A stretch of 64,000 nt of DNA from Pseudoflavonifractor capillosus (lineage in GTDB: Bacteria; Bacillota; Clostridia; Oscillospirales; Oscillospiraceae): NCBI RefSeq assembly GCF_016899775.1, contig NZ_JACJJE010000002.1:55758-119757 (forward strand). Direction: 5' to 3'. Under the pieces are notes generated by a model. The model had not been told where the DNA came from. It was given only the letters and a program-made list of their open reading frames with translations, and searched no databases. The position numbers and the translations under genes were made by a program. Shown one piece after another: positions 17,203 to 25,821 of the stretch (positions are counted from its first letter, which is position 1; each line of letters starts with the position of its first letter).

Positions 17203-17266
17203 AATCCATCACACTTTCTGGTCGTTCTTTCCGCACAGAGCGGGGATACCTCTTATAATCCGTAAT

Positions 17267-17295
17267 ATTATACCCGGATACGGGCCGGATTGCAA
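17267..17295 (-). promoter_or_regulatory. Promoter of leuS
   Basis: On the minus strand TTGCAA (17295-17290) and TATAAT (17272-17267) are 17 nt apart. Confidence 0.7.
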
Positions 17296-17348
17296 GAGGT
17301 TCCGGCGCAAAAGGGGGAGTTTTGCCGCCGCTTTGAGGCGCAAAAACA

Positions 17349-17379
17349 GAGGGCCCGCCCCTTGGCTCGGCAGGCCCTC
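17349..17379. terminator. Hairpin abutting repeat element E1
   Basis: The stem GAGGGCCCGCC/GGCAGGCCCTC has one mismatch and sits immediately left of E1. The first ten bases of the unit, AGAGGGCCCG (17348-17357), recur right after E1 at 17601-17610. Confidence 0.55.
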
Positions 17380-17600
17380 CAGGCTGTCAGAAAAGTCCAA
17401 AGACTTTTCTAACAGCCTGCAAAAATGCCGTTACTTTTGCGCCGCACAGCGGCACAAAAGTCCGTACTTCGCTTGCCGGAAGGCTTGTACAGCAAGCCTT
17501 CCGGGGCATTCGATCCCATTCGAGGCGGGCGGCTGCCCCCTCGAGCTCCTCCGCCCCAACTTGAGCGGATTCATTGCTACAGAGGTTTTTTGACAATCTG
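17380..17600. mobile_element. Terminator-associated repeat element E1 (MITE-like)
   Basis: This 221-bp element starts CAGGCTGTC and ends TTTTTGACAATCTG, which are imperfect terminal inverted repeats. It aligns along its whole length with E2 (22225-22444), including CAGCCTGCAAAAATGCC, a central variable hairpin (GGAAGGCTTG...CAAGCCTTCC) and a TGCCCCCTCGAGCTCC block. It has no coding capacity. It lies between leuS and the sfp-type gene. Confidence 0.75.
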
Positions 17601-17621
17601 AGAGGGCCCGATTTGCAATGC

Positions 17622-18182
17622 TCAGGGCAGCGACAGCCACCGAATCTCCTCCGGCGGCTCCTCCCAGGCGCACACCGCCCCCCGCCAGCCCCGGCCGGCG
17701 TAGACCCGGAGCCGCCGCCCCTCCAGGAGATACGCCTCCCCCGGGCGGAGCGGTCCCCCGTCTCCGGGCAGCGGGACCGACAGCCGGTAGGGGGGATAGG
17801 GCAGCCCATAGCCGCTCTCCTTCCCCATACTCTCCTTGCAGGCCCAAAGGGCGGCGAAATCCTCCGGCCGGTCCCCCAGCGCCGCCAGCCAGTCCCGCTC
17901 CTCCGGCGTGCAGCTGCGGTCCACCAGCTTTGGGGACCAGTCGGGGCGGACCACCTGGATGTCCACCCCCACCGGACGGTCCGACAGGGCGCACAGGGCA
18001 AAGGGCCCGCTGTGGGAGAGATTGAAGTGGTACTGAGGAGCTCCGGGAAAGTAAGGCTTTCCCCGCTCTTCCCTGGCCAGCTCCGGCAGCCGGTCCCAGC
18101 CCCAGTGGAGGCGGGCCGCCCGCCTCAGCAGGTCATAGGCCTGCGCGCGCTCCGTCAGATGCTCCGCCCCATACAGTACCAT
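17622..18182 (-). CDS. 4'-phosphopantetheinyl transferase, Sfp type
   Basis: It transfers phosphopantetheine from CoA to a conserved serine of carrier proteins. The 186-aa protein has the three family motifs: FNLSHSGPFAL (about 52-62), GVDIQVV (about 71-77; Mg2-binding Asp) and FAALWACKESMGKESGYG (about 109-126; W-K-E-x-x-x-K). It is shorter than classic Sfp (about 220 aa). No polyketide or peptide synthetase is nearby. The stop codon lies 21 nt from element E1. Confidence 0.87.
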   Translation of the reverse strand: MVLYGAEHLTERAQAYDLLRRAARLHWGWDRLPELAREERGKPYFPGAPQYHFNLSHSGPFALCALSDRPVGVDIQVVRPDWSPKLVDRSCTPEERDWLAALGDRPEDFAALWACKESMGKESGYGLPYPPYRLSVPLPGDGGPLRPGEAYLLEGRRLRVYAGRGWRGAVCAWEEPPEEIRWLSLP

Positions 18183-18254
18183 GGCTGCTCCTCCCTCCCG
18201 CTGTCACCCGTTAGTATAGTCAGTATACCAGAGGCGCGGGGGAAAGAAAAGAGG

Positions 18255-18770
18255 TCAGCAGGGCAGCTGGCTCCAGGTGTCCGCCCCGGATAGATCCACA
18301 AACAGCAGATGGTCCGGGGACGACAGGGTAAACAGGACCATCAGCAGCAGGAGGACCAGCACCCCCGCCAGGGGCAGCTTCCATCTCACCCCCTCAAAGG
18401 GGCCGGAGAACCGCCGGGGAAACCAGAAGCCAAACAGCAGGAGGAGCAGATACAGCACCAGGTCCGGCCAGAAGGACTCGCTCCCCAGAACGATGTGGTA
18501 CAGGTACCCCGCCCCCAGCATCCCGGCGCACATGAGCAGCAGACTGAGCAGCCAGGGCCGAATCCCCGTAGGGCGGTTCCAGGTGAGAACCAGGGCGGCT
18601 GCCAGATAGGGCCAGACCAAAATTTTCAAGTGCTCCCAGAGGCTCTCCCAGATGGGAGACACCAGAGCTGTAAATGCGTTAGGCCAGAGAGCATACAGCC
18701 CATGGAGCAGACATCCGGCCAGAGCGGTGAGCAAAAAGGCGAGTCCGATCTGTTTTTTCCCGTATACCAT
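18255..18770 (-). CDS. DUF6512-like integral membrane protein
   Basis: About 171 aa with five or so hydrophobic segments. The hallmark is the SPIWESLWEHLKILVWPYL stretch, which resembles the NES-WEHLK signature of the DUF6512 family. ATG 18770 is preferred because AGAGGTGG is 7 nt upstream; an in-frame ATG at 18776 is too close to it. The role is unknown; it is probably in the cytoplasmic membrane. It is divergent from spoVAC. Confidence 0.7.
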   Translation of the reverse strand: MVYGKKQIGLAFLLTALAGCLLHGLYALWPNAFTALVSPIWESLWEHLKILVWPYLAAALVLTWNRPTGIRPWLLSLLLMCAGMLGAGYLYHIVLGSESFWPDLVLYLLLLLFGFWFPRRFSGPFEGVRWKLPLAGVLVLLLLMVLFTLSSPDHLLFVDLSGADTWSQLPC

Positions 18771-18916
18771 TCCCATACCACCTCTTTCTGGTGTCACTGT
18801 ATGCGGAAAAGGGCCGGTCCATACCTCCCGGCGCATAGTTTTCTGCCCGCCGGGCAGGCTAACATGCGCCCGGACTGTCCGAAGTCCGCACTTTCATATA
18901 GAAGGGGTGTCTCACA

Positions 18917-19357
18917 ATGGAGATCAGCAATCAGGAGTACAGCCGTCTGGTCCAGGCCCGCGTAAAACCCTCCCCCCTGTGGCGAGATGTGGCATGGGCC
19001 TTCGGGGTGGGCGGGGCCATCTGCGTACTGGGGCAGGCCCTGCTGAATTGGTACCAGAGCCTGGGACTGGACCGGGATCAGGCGGGGACCGCTGTGTCGG
19101 TGACGCTGATTTTCGCCGCGGCGGTGCTCACCGGCCTGGGGTGGTTTGACAAGCTGGCCAAGCGGGCGGGGGCGGGCACCCTGGTGCCCATCACCGGCTT
19201 TGCCAACGCTATGGTGTCCCCCGCCCTGGAGTTCAAAAGCGAGGGGTTCATCACCGGCACGGCGGCCAAGCTCTTTGTGGTGGCCGGGCCGGTGCTGGTG
19301 TACGGCATCAGCGCCAGCATCCTCTATGGTCTCCTGCTGTATTTCCTAGGCGGATAA
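18917..19357 (+). CDS. spoVAC: Stage V sporulation protein AC
   Basis: This 146-aa membrane protein matches SpoVAC (AFGVGGAICVLGQALLNWY; LVPITGFANAMVSPALEFKSEG). SpoVAC is a channel component for dipicolinic acid movement in the spore inner membrane and behaves as a mechanosensitive channel in Bacillus. It has GAAGGGGTG upstream. It is normally followed by spoVAD and spoVAE, but the next gene here is an unrelated symporter, so this copy is solitary. Confidence 0.93.
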   Translation: MEISNQEYSRLVQARVKPSPLWRDVAWAFGVGGAICVLGQALLNWYQSLGLDRDQAGTAVSVTLIFAAAVLTGLGWFDKLAKRAGAGTLVPITGFANAMVSPALEFKSEGFITGTAAKLFVVAGPVLVYGISASILYGLLLYFLGG

Positions 19358-19495
19358 GGGGAAATTTGTCGTTCCTGCCTGAATTGTCCCTCCTAAAAAG
19401 ACAGTTGTTCTCCAAAATGCAGGGTAGGCGGCCCGGGCCAAATCGTGGTATACTAAAATTCCCACTCGAAAAAGGGAAGGAATGGATGGAAAACC

Positions 19496-20713
19496 ATGAA
19501 AAATCTGTTAAAAAAGTGGAATGAGAGCAGTCTGGTGCTCCGAATCCTGGGCGGTCTGATTATTGGCGTCGTGCTGGGGCTGGCGGTTCCCCAGGCTGCT
19601 CCCATCGGACTGCTGGGCGATTTGTTCGTGGGTGCCCTGAAGGCGGTGGCCCCTCTGCTGGTGCTGTTTTTGGTAATGACCGCCCTCTCCCGCCACCGGG
19701 AGGGACAGAAGACCAACATGTCCCGGGTCATTCTCCTCTATCTGCTGGGCACCTTTATTGACGGTTGCGTGGCGGTAATCACCAGCTTTTTATTCCCGGT
19801 CACTCTGAAGCTCACGGAGGCGCAGAGCCAGACCGCCTCCCCCGGCGGCATCGGCGAGGTGCTGAACACCCTGCTGATGAACCTGGTGTCCAATCCGGTA
19901 GATGCCCTGGTAAACGCCAATTACATCGGTATTCTGGCCTGGGCGGTTTTGCTGGGCATCGCCCTGCGGAAAGCCGGAGACGGCACCAAGCGGGCCCTGG
20001 GAGAGCTGGCGGACGCAGTCTCTCAGGTGGTGCGCTGGATCATCGGCTGCGCCCCCTTCGGTGTTCTCGGCCTGGTGTTCAACTCCATTTCCCAGCTGGG
20101 AATCGACTCTCTGGCCAGCTATGGACAGCTTCTCCTGCTGCTGGTGGGTACCATGGTGTTTGTGGCCCTGGTGGTCAATCCGCTTATCGCCTTCATCTTC
20201 CTGCACCGCAACCCCTATCCCCTGGTGCTCAAATGCCTGTGGCGCAGCGGCCTGACCGCCTTCTTCACCCGCAGCTCCGCCGCCAATATCCCTGTTAACC
20301 TGAAGCTGTGCGAGGAGCTGGGCCTGGACGAGGACACCTACGCCGTGTCCATCCCCCTGGGCTCCACCATCAATATGGGCGGTGCCTCCATTACAATCTC
20401 CATTTTGTCGCTCGCCGCGGCCCATACCCTCGGCATCCCGGTGGACTTCCCCACCGCGGTGGTGCTGTGTGTGCTGTCCGCCATCAGCGCCTGCGGCGCC
20501 TCCGGCGTGGCCGGCGGTTCCCTGCTGCTGGTTCCCCTGGCCTGCAGCCTGTTCGGCATCTCCAACGACGTGGCCATGCAGGTGGTGGGCGTGGGCTTCA
20601 TCGTGGGCGTCGTTCAGGACTCCTGCGAGACCGCCATCAACTCCTCCACCGACGTGCTCTACACCGCTGTGGCGGAGCTGTCTCAGCGCCCCCGGGCACA
20701 GCGGAAAGTTTGA
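19496..20713 (+). CDS. sstT: Serine/threonine:sodium symporter
   Basis: This 405-aa member of the dicarboxylate/amino acid:cation symporter family is closest to SstT. Key segments are [15 protein letters not shown] (serine-rich re-entrant loop HP1), [16 protein letters not shown] (the Asn-Met-Gly-Gly sodium site) and [17 protein letters not shown]. It has eight transmembrane helices by hydropathy. It imports serine or threonine with Na+. An extended -10 (TGGTATACT, ending 19454) lies 42 nt upstream. It is convergent with yibE/F. Confidence 0.92.
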   Translation: MKNLLKKWNESSLVLRILGGLIIGVVLGLAVPQAAPIGLLGDLFVGALKAVAPLLVLFLVMTALSRHREGQKTNMSRVILLYLLGTFIDGCVAVITSFLFPVTLKLTEAQSQTASPGGIGEVLNTLLMNLVSNPVDALVNANYIGILAWAVLLGIALRKAGDGTKRALGELADAVSQVVRWIIGCAPFGVLGLVFNSISQLGIDSLASYGQLLLLLVGTMVFVALVVNPLIAFIFLHRNPYPLVLKCLWRSGLTAFFTRSSAANIPVNLKLCEELGLDEDTYAVSIPLGSTINMGGASITISILSLAAAHTLGIPVDFPTAVVLCVLSAISACGASGVAGGSLLLVPLACSLFGISNDVAMQVVGVGFIVGVVQDSCETAINSSTDVLYTAVAELSQRPRAQRKV

Positions 20714-20740
20714 CCGCACCCTCCGCCCCGCAATTTGAAA

Positions 20741-20774
20741 AACTCCCGCTCCGGATGGCTCCGGAGCGGGAGTT
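20741..20774 (+). terminator. Terminator of sstT, left copy
   Basis: The stem AACTCCCGCTCCGG/CCGGAGCGGGAGTT lies immediately left of element E3. The same unit recurs right of E3 with one mismatch. Confidence 0.8.
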
Positions 20775-20935
20775 CAGCTTGTCGAAAAAGTCTTTTCAAC
20801 AAGCTGACAGCACTTTCCAGAACGATAAACCGTTCTGGAAAGTGAGGTGATTGCACGTGAAAGACAACCCTGACGGTTTTCTTTCACACTATCTTTCCCT
20901 TTGAACCCTTAAAGTATAAGGTTTTTGACAGTTTG
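20775..20935. mobile_element. Terminator-associated repeat element E3 (short variant)
   Basis: A 161-bp element begins CAGCTTGTCGAAAAAGTC and ends GGTTTTTGACAGTTTG, giving terminal inverted repeats like those of E1 and E2. The interior differs: it contains a stem CACTTTCCAGAACG/CGTTCTGGAAAGTG. It is flanked directly by duplicated terminator hairpins (20742-20774 and 20936-20968). It is non-coding. Confidence 0.7.
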
Positions 20936-20968
20936 ACTCCCGCTCCGGACGGCTCCGGAGCGGGAGTT
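20936..20968. terminator. Duplicated terminator, right copy (serves yibE/F)
   Basis: This 33-nt unit is identical to 20742-20774 except for one base in the loop, followed by TT. It lies 12 nt from the yibE/F stop codon on the minus strand. Confidence 0.8.
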
Positions 20969-20980
20969 TTCTCTGCCTAT

Positions 20981-22159
20981 TCAGTTTTCAGACGACTGGG
21001 AGAGCGGCTCCCCCGAGGCCGGGGCCGGCTCATGGGTGTAGAGCAGCACCGCCAGCAGGACGGTCACCGGAACCGCCAGCACAATGCCGAAGCTGCCGGA
21101 CAGCCCCTGCATGATGGCGATGCCGATATTGTTGGAGTTGATGATCTGCTGATAGGGCAGGTCATAGGCGTAGTCCAGCACCAGCATGCTCACACTGCCG
21201 CCGGCAAAGGCCAGAATCAGGGTGTTACTGTCGGTGCCCATCATATCCCGGCCCACGTGCATCCCCGCCTTAAACAGCTCCTTTCGGGAGATCGTGGGGT
21301 TCTGGGCATGAATCTCTCCAATCGAGCTGCCGATGGACATGGCCACGTCCATCACAGCACCCAGACTGGAGATAAGCAGGCCGGAGAAAAGCAGGCCGCC
21401 CACCTGAATCCCGCTCACATTCCAGAGGGTGAGCAGGCTCTCAATATCCGACACATTCCATCCGGAAATCCCGGAGGCGATGCTGAAAATTGTAGCGGAA
21501 AACCCGGCGATCACCACTCCGGCCACGGTCCCCCCCGTGGCCACCACCGTCTTTTTGGTGGGCCCGCCGATGAGGTACATGGTGACCAGCGTGGTGATGA
21601 TGCACACAAATACTGCCACCCAGAAGGGGGAGTATCCCCGGTACACCAGCGGCAGATATACAAACAGGATGCACAAAAAGGTAAACACCAATCCCAGGGC
21701 CCCCTTCAGCCCCTGCTTTCCGCCCACAAGGCAGAGCACCACCAGATAGAGGGCGGCAAAGATATAAATGGTCATCTCTCTGTCCTGGGTATAAACGGTG
21801 TTGATCACCGTATCCCCGGCAATGCTCTGCATCACCACCACGTGCATACCCACGGTGCATCCGGCACCGAACAGGTACCCGGAGCTGCTGGTAGTCTCCA
21901 GCTCCTCCCCCTCCTTGGGGCCGGTGAGCATGCGGACCATGATCCGCTGTTCTCCCACCCGGCTTCCGTCCGGCATGAGGTTGTCCTGGATAATTTCGGT
22001 GACTACCGCCTTTTCAAAGGTCTGCCCCTCCCGGGATACCAGCTGTGTCTTGTCCACCTGATTGATCCAGATGACAAAGGCCAGAAAGGCCAGCAGCAGC
22101 AGAATGGGGGGACCCCACCGCTTCAACAAATACTTGGGGTCCAGATTGAGATTGCGCAT
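20981..22159 (-). CDS. YibE/F-like multipass membrane protein
   Basis: This 392-aa protein has an N-terminal anchor (LLLLAFLAFVIWIN), an extracytoplasmic stretch (about 35-125) and seven or more helices. It carries the family-typical LGLVFTFLCILFVYLP, DVAMSIGSSIGEI and GRDMMGTDSNTLILAFAG. YibE/F proteins are widespread in Gram-positives; their transport or scaffolding role is not established. It forms a single-gene unit between two repeat elements, E3 downstream and E2 upstream. Confidence 0.88.
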   Translation of the reverse strand: MRNLNLDPKYLLKRWGPPILLLLAFLAFVIWINQVDKTQLVSREGQTFEKAVVTEIIQDNLMPDGSRVGEQRIMVRMLTGPKEGEELETTSSSGYLFGAGCTVGMHVVVMQSIAGDTVINTVYTQDREMTIYIFAALYLVVLCLVGGKQGLKGALGLVFTFLCILFVYLPLVYRGYSPFWVAVFVCIITTLVTMYLIGGPTKKTVVATGGTVAGVVIAGFSATIFSIASGISGWNVSDIESLLTLWNVSGIQVGGLLFSGLLISSLGAVMDVAMSIGSSIGEIHAQNPTISRKELFKAGMHVGRDMMGTDSNTLILAFAGGSVSMLVLDYAYDLPYQQIINSNNIGIAIMQGLSGSFGIVLAVPVTVLLAVLLYTHEPAPASGEPLSQSSEN

Positions 22160-22192
22160 CCGTATTTCCTCATTTCCTCACAGTCTGAAAGC

Positions 22193-22223
22193 GGGCACAC
22201 CCCGGCGTCGGCCGGGGTGCGCC
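22193..22223. terminator. Terminator hairpin, left copy beside E2
   Basis: The stem GCACACCCCGGC/GCCGGGGTGCGC lies 1 nt left of E2. The same 31-nt unit with one mismatch is right of E2. Confidence 0.75.
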
Positions 22224-22224
22224 T

Positions 22225-22444
22225 CAGGCTGTCGAAAAAGTCCATGGACTTTTCCGACAGCCTGCAAAAATGCCATTACTTTCCCGCCGTTCAGCGGCGG
22301 AAAAGTCCTCGCTGCGCTCGCTGAACGCCTTGCCAAGCAAGGCATTCAGGGCATTTGATCCCACTCGAGGCGGGCTGCTGCCCCCTCGAGCTCCCCCGCC
22401 AAAACTTGGGCTAATTCGTCTTAACAGAGATTTTTAACAAGCTG
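22225..22444. mobile_element. Terminator-associated repeat element E2 (MITE-like)
   Basis: A 220-bp homologue of E1 begins CAGGCTGTCGAAAAAGTCC and ends TTTTTAACAAGCTG. The first 40 nt form their own hairpin. It is flanked on both sides by copies of one terminator hairpin (22193-22223 and 22445-22475), so it appears inserted in the terminator of the metallophosphatase gene with duplication of that hairpin. It is non-coding. Confidence 0.78.
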
Positions 22445-22475
22445 GGGCACACCCCGGCGTCAGCCGGGGTGCGCC
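22445..22475 (-). terminator. Terminator hairpin, right copy beside E2
   Basis: This copy lies 46 nt beyond the metallophosphatase stop on the minus strand. It is a 31-nt near-identical duplicate of 22193-22223. Confidence 0.75.
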
Positions 22476-22521
22476 CGTAAGTAACATCAGGGGGCTTCAA
22501 CGCCCCATTCCCGTCCGCTGA

Positions 22522-24528
22522 TTACAGCTGGGCGAGGGCGTTGGCCAGCTCGTCGGTCATGGCAGTCGCCTTGGGCGCAAACCGTCCATTCTCCGCAGTG
22601 AGCAGCCCGCCGTTGAGCACCTGCGCCACACTGCTCTGGGCCCAGCCGGAGACAGACGCGGCGTCGGAGCAGGCATTCAGGGCATCCTGGCCCGCAGACA
22701 GGGCGCGGCCCTGAAGGGCGGCATAGCGGCTGAGCATTACAGCCAGCTGCTCCCGGGTGACGGGGGCATTGGGGGCAAAGGTACCGTCCCCATTGCCGGC
22801 CGCGATGCCGTTCTGTGCGGCCCAGGCCACGGCCTGGGCGTAGGCGGCGTCGCCGGACACGTCGGTGAAGGAGGAGCCGGAGGCCGCGGGGGAGCCGGCG
22901 TCCTCATAGAGGGCCTGCACCGCGTCAGCGCGGGTCATGGGCTGGGCCTCCACCGGAGTTTCAGGGGCGTTCTCCTGCTTCTCAATGGTGAAGGTCTGGT
23001 CAATGGCCTCCACCTGGCCGTCGGCAGTGATCTGATAGGTGTCGATGGTGAAGGAGTCGTCGTCCATCTCAATCACCGAGTAGCTGGGCAGCCAGTTCTG
23101 GCTGCGGACAGCGATGTAGTCCTGCTGGGTGGCCAGCAGCTCGTAGAACTTGGAGCCGGAGGCGGAGTTGGCGGTCATGTACAGGGTGCCCTGGGGATTG
23201 ACCACGGTGGTGCCGCTCACGTCCTCGATGGTGTAGCACAGGTTGTCCTGCTGGAAGGCGGACTGAAGGGCCTGGCCCGCCGTGTCGCCGTCCTCAGGGT
23301 ACAGGGGGATCTGCTCGCCGGTGGCGATGTTATAGGCGTGGTCCCAGTCATAGTCCATGCCGGTCTCATCCAGCTGGAACTGGTAGGCGCCGTGGGTCTG
23401 GCCGTCCCCGTAGAGGATCTTGGAGCGGCTGTAGGTGTGATCATGGCCCTGGAGCACCACGTCGATGTCGTACTCATCGAAGATGGGGGTGAGCTGGGTG
23501 CGCAGGATCATGCCGTCGGTGTCGGAGTGGTCCAGGCCGGAGCCATAGATGTCCTGGTGGATGGTGACCACACGCCACTTGGCGTCGGGGTAGGCGGCCA
23601 CGGCCTCGGCGATGGCCTGCTCATGCTCGGCGGCGTTGTAGTTGTTGGTGTTCAGTACGATGAACAGGCCCGGGCCGTAGGAGTAGTAGTAGTCGCCGCC
23701 GGCCTGGGTGGTGCCGTAATCGGTGGTGTTGGGGTTATTGAAGTGGTAGGTGTAGTCGGGATTCAGAGAGTCGTGGTTGCCGATGGTGGTGGCCACAGGC
23801 AGAGAGGCCAGCACCTCCGGGTCCAGATACCCCGCGTACTCCTCCTCCTTGGCCTGGCCGGTCTTGTTGACCTGGTCGCCGGCGGAGATGATGAAGTTCA
23901 GGTCGGGGTTCTGCTGCGCCGCGATCTCCAGGGTCCGGTTCCAGCCGAAGCTGTCGTTCCGGGCGGCGGTGTTGGCGGCGCCGGAGTCGGCGTTCAGGGA
24001 CTCGCTGCCCTGAGTCTGGCCCTTGGAGGCGCCGATCTGGGGGTCGCCCACATAGAGCATCTTGATAGAGGAGAAGCTTCCGGTGGTGTACTCCACGGGC
24101 TCGGTCTGGACCCCGTTCTTCTCCACGGTGTAGTAGTAGGTGGTGTTCTCCTGCAGGCCGGTGACCGTCACATGGTTGTAGTCATAGGCCACGCCGTCGG
24201 TCAGGCTGGTGTCCACCGCGGCGGCGGTGCCGGTGAAGGCGGTGAGGCTGTTGGGATCGGTGCCGAAATGGACCACCGGGGTGGCGGCAGAGCCGTTGTT
24301 CTGGCTGTACCAGGCGAAGTTCAGCTGAGTCTCATCCTCGCCGGGGGTCAGGGACACCTTGGTGTAATCCGTGGCGACCGTCTCCCACTCCTGGACCCAC
24401 TGGTTCCAGGCCTCGGAGCCGCCGGTGACGCTGCTGTCGTTGTACGGGGTGGCCAGCGCGGGGATACAGGCTCCCGCCAGGGCCAGCGCGCTCAGAGAGC
24501 AGGCCAACACAGTTCGATATCTGCGCAT
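22522..24528 (-). CDS. Secreted metallophosphoesterase with purple-acid-phosphatase N-domain and SLH repeats
   Basis: The 668-aa precursor has a signal peptide (about 1-26, ending ALA). An FN3-like purple acid phosphatase N-terminal domain (about 55-150, WYSQNNGSAATPVVHFG) precedes the calcineurin-like core with metal ligands in GDPQIGAS, SAGDQVN, IGNHDS, HQDIYGSG and QGHDHTYS. Two SLH modules (about 550-668, FTDVSGDAAYAQAVAWAAQ and APNAPVTREQLAVMLSRYA) should tether it to the cell wall. It probably hydrolyses phosphomonoesters outside the cell. Regulation by phosphate is plausible because ppx-ppk1 is divergently adjacent, but no Pho box was identified. Confidence 0.9.
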   Translation of the reverse strand: MRRYRTVLACSLSALALAGACIPALATPYNDSSVTGGSEAWNQWVQEWETVATDYTKVSLTPGEDETQLNFAWYSQNNGSAATPVVHFGTDPNSLTAFTGTAAAVDTSLTDGVAYDYNHVTVTGLQENTTYYYTVEKNGVQTEPVEYTTGSFSSIKMLYVGDPQIGASKGQTQGSESLNADSGAANTAARNDSFGWNRTLEIAAQQNPDLNFIISAGDQVNKTGQAKEEEYAGYLDPEVLASLPVATTIGNHDSLNPDYTYHFNNPNTTDYGTTQAGGDYYYSYGPGLFIVLNTNNYNAAEHEQAIAEAVAAYPDAKWRVVTIHQDIYGSGLDHSDTDGMILRTQLTPIFDEYDIDVVLQGHDHTYSRSKILYGDGQTHGAYQFQLDETGMDYDWDHAYNIATGEQIPLYPEDGDTAGQALQSAFQQDNLCYTIEDVSGTTVVNPQGTLYMTANSASGSKFYELLATQQDYIAVRSQNWLPSYSVIEMDDDSFTIDTYQITADGQVEAIDQTFTIEKQENAPETPVEAQPMTRADAVQALYEDAGSPAASGSSFTDVSGDAAYAQAVAWAAQNGIAAGNGDGTFAPNAPVTREQLAVMLSRYAALQGRALSAGQDALNACSDAASVSGWAQSSVAQVLNGGLLTAENGRFAPKATAMTDELANALAQL

Positions 24529-24869
24529 TTTGTTTGACTCCCTCTTTCTTCCTTAGAGTTTCCAACGGGGCCGTCCGAGGCCGGTACAGGCGGCGCACAT
24601 CCGGTCCGAATTGGGGACGTTTTCCGTTCCGCGCCACAGTATAGCACCGGAAAAAACCGGCTTCAAGGGCATTTAATCAAGGATTTTCAAACATTTAAAT
24701 TAGACTTAACAAAACCAGCCTAAAGTGTCCGGCTGGAAAAATCTTCTCTTTTTTACGAAAAACATACACCAATTTTACGAAGGTGTGGTATACTAAAAAT
24801 TACTTATGCTCACGTTCGGCGCCTCTATCCCCGCGTCAGGCGGAGCGTTTAAAGCGAGGGAACAGCATT
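24529..24869. promoter_or_regulatory. Divergent intergenic region with an extended -10 promoter for ppx-ppk1
   Basis: The gap separates the metallophosphatase (-) from ppx (+). On the plus strand TGGTATACT (ending 24794) is an extended -10, and TGGTATACTAAAA is shared exactly with the sstT promoter at 19446. No small gene was found. A GGAAAAACCGG segment and AT-rich tracts (24670-24780) carry no recognised operator. Confidence 0.5.
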
Positions 24870-25802
24870 ATGATCTACGGAATCGCGGACGTGGGGTCCA
24901 ACACCGTCCGCCTGTCCATTTACAAGTGCGAGGGCGGGGAGATCCGCCTGCTGATGAACCGAAAGGTGATGGCCGGCCTGGCCGGCTACGTTCGCCACGG
25001 GGCCCTCACCCCCGAGGGGATCGAGGTGGCCTGTCAGACTTTGCAGGGCTACCGCTCCCTCATGGACAACCTGGAGCTGCCCGACCTGCGGGTGTTCGCC
25101 ACCGCATCCCTGCGGAATATCTCCAACACGGAGGAGGCGGTGGGGGCGGTGATGGCGGCCACCGGGCTGCGGGTGGACGTGCTCACCGGCCGGGAGGAGG
25201 CCGAGCTGTCCTTCCGGGGGGCCATCCAGAACGCCGGACTGTACACCGGACTGCTGGCCGACCTGGGCGGCGGCTCCACTGAGCTGGTCTCCTACCGGAG
25301 CCGGGCCATCCAGAGCGCATGCAGCCTGTCGGTGGGCTCCTTGTCCCTGTTCAGCAAGTACGTCTCCAAGCTCCACCCCACCAAGGAGGAGCGGCGGGCC
25401 ATCCGCCGGGCCGTGGAGGAGCAGCTGGAGCAGTTCGTCCCCCAGCATCCCCCCGCCCGGCACATCTGCGGCGTGGGCGGCACCGTCCGGGCCGCCTGCA
25501 AGGTGGCCAACGCCATGTTCGACCGCCCCGCGGGGGACCGGAGCCTGGACCGGGACGAGCTGAAGGAGATGCTCCAGCGGCTGAAAAAGCCGGGCAGGGA
25601 CGAGCTGCGGCTGCTGCTGAAGACCGTCCCGGACCGGATTCACACCATCATCCCCGGCCTTCTGGCCCTGGACACCATCGCCAAGGCCTATGGGGCCCAG
25701 ACCATCACCGCCAGCGCCTGCGGCGTGCGGGAGGGCTATCTCCTCGCCCGGGTGCTGGGGGAGCCCCTGGAGGACCAGAGCAAAATCACGCCATCCACAT
25801 AA
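24870..25802 (+). CDS. ppx: Exopolyphosphatase/GppA-type phosphatase
   Basis: ATG 24870 (MIYGIADVGSNTVRLSIYKC) gives 310 aa; upstream in-frame sequence lacks a ribosome site. The acetate-kinase/actin-like fold shows the phosphate loops DVGSNTVRLSIY and LADLGGGSTELV, with EAELSF between. It hydrolyses terminal phosphate from polyphosphate or pppGpp. ppk1 starts 19 nt downstream, so synthesis and breakdown of polyphosphate are co-transcribed. It corresponds to the short two-domain form rather than the 500-aa Escherichia enzyme. Confidence 0.9.
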   Translation: MIYGIADVGSNTVRLSIYKCEGGEIRLLMNRKVMAGLAGYVRHGALTPEGIEVACQTLQGYRSLMDNLELPDLRVFATASLRNISNTEEAVGAVMAATGLRVDVLTGREEAELSFRGAIQNAGLYTGLLADLGGGSTELVSYRSRAIQSACSLSVGSLSLFSKYVSKLHPTKEERRAIRRAVEEQLEQFVPQHPPARHICGVGGTVRAACKVANAMFDRPAGDRSLDRDELKEMLQRLKKPGRDELRLLLKTVPDRIHTIIPGLLALDTIAKAYGAQTITASACGVREGYLLARVLGEPLEDQSKITPST

Positions 25803-25821
25803 AAGAGAGGGAATAGAAGCT

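Noticed and set aside
17203..17348. T-box or other leader upstream of leuS
   Set aside because: No AGGTGGTACC-like box or terminator is present; only a conventional promoter and short leader.
17380..22444. E1-E2 interval as a composite transposon
   Set aside because: The copies are direct, the genes between them are ordinary housekeeping types, and each copy has its own local target duplication, so they look like independent insertions.
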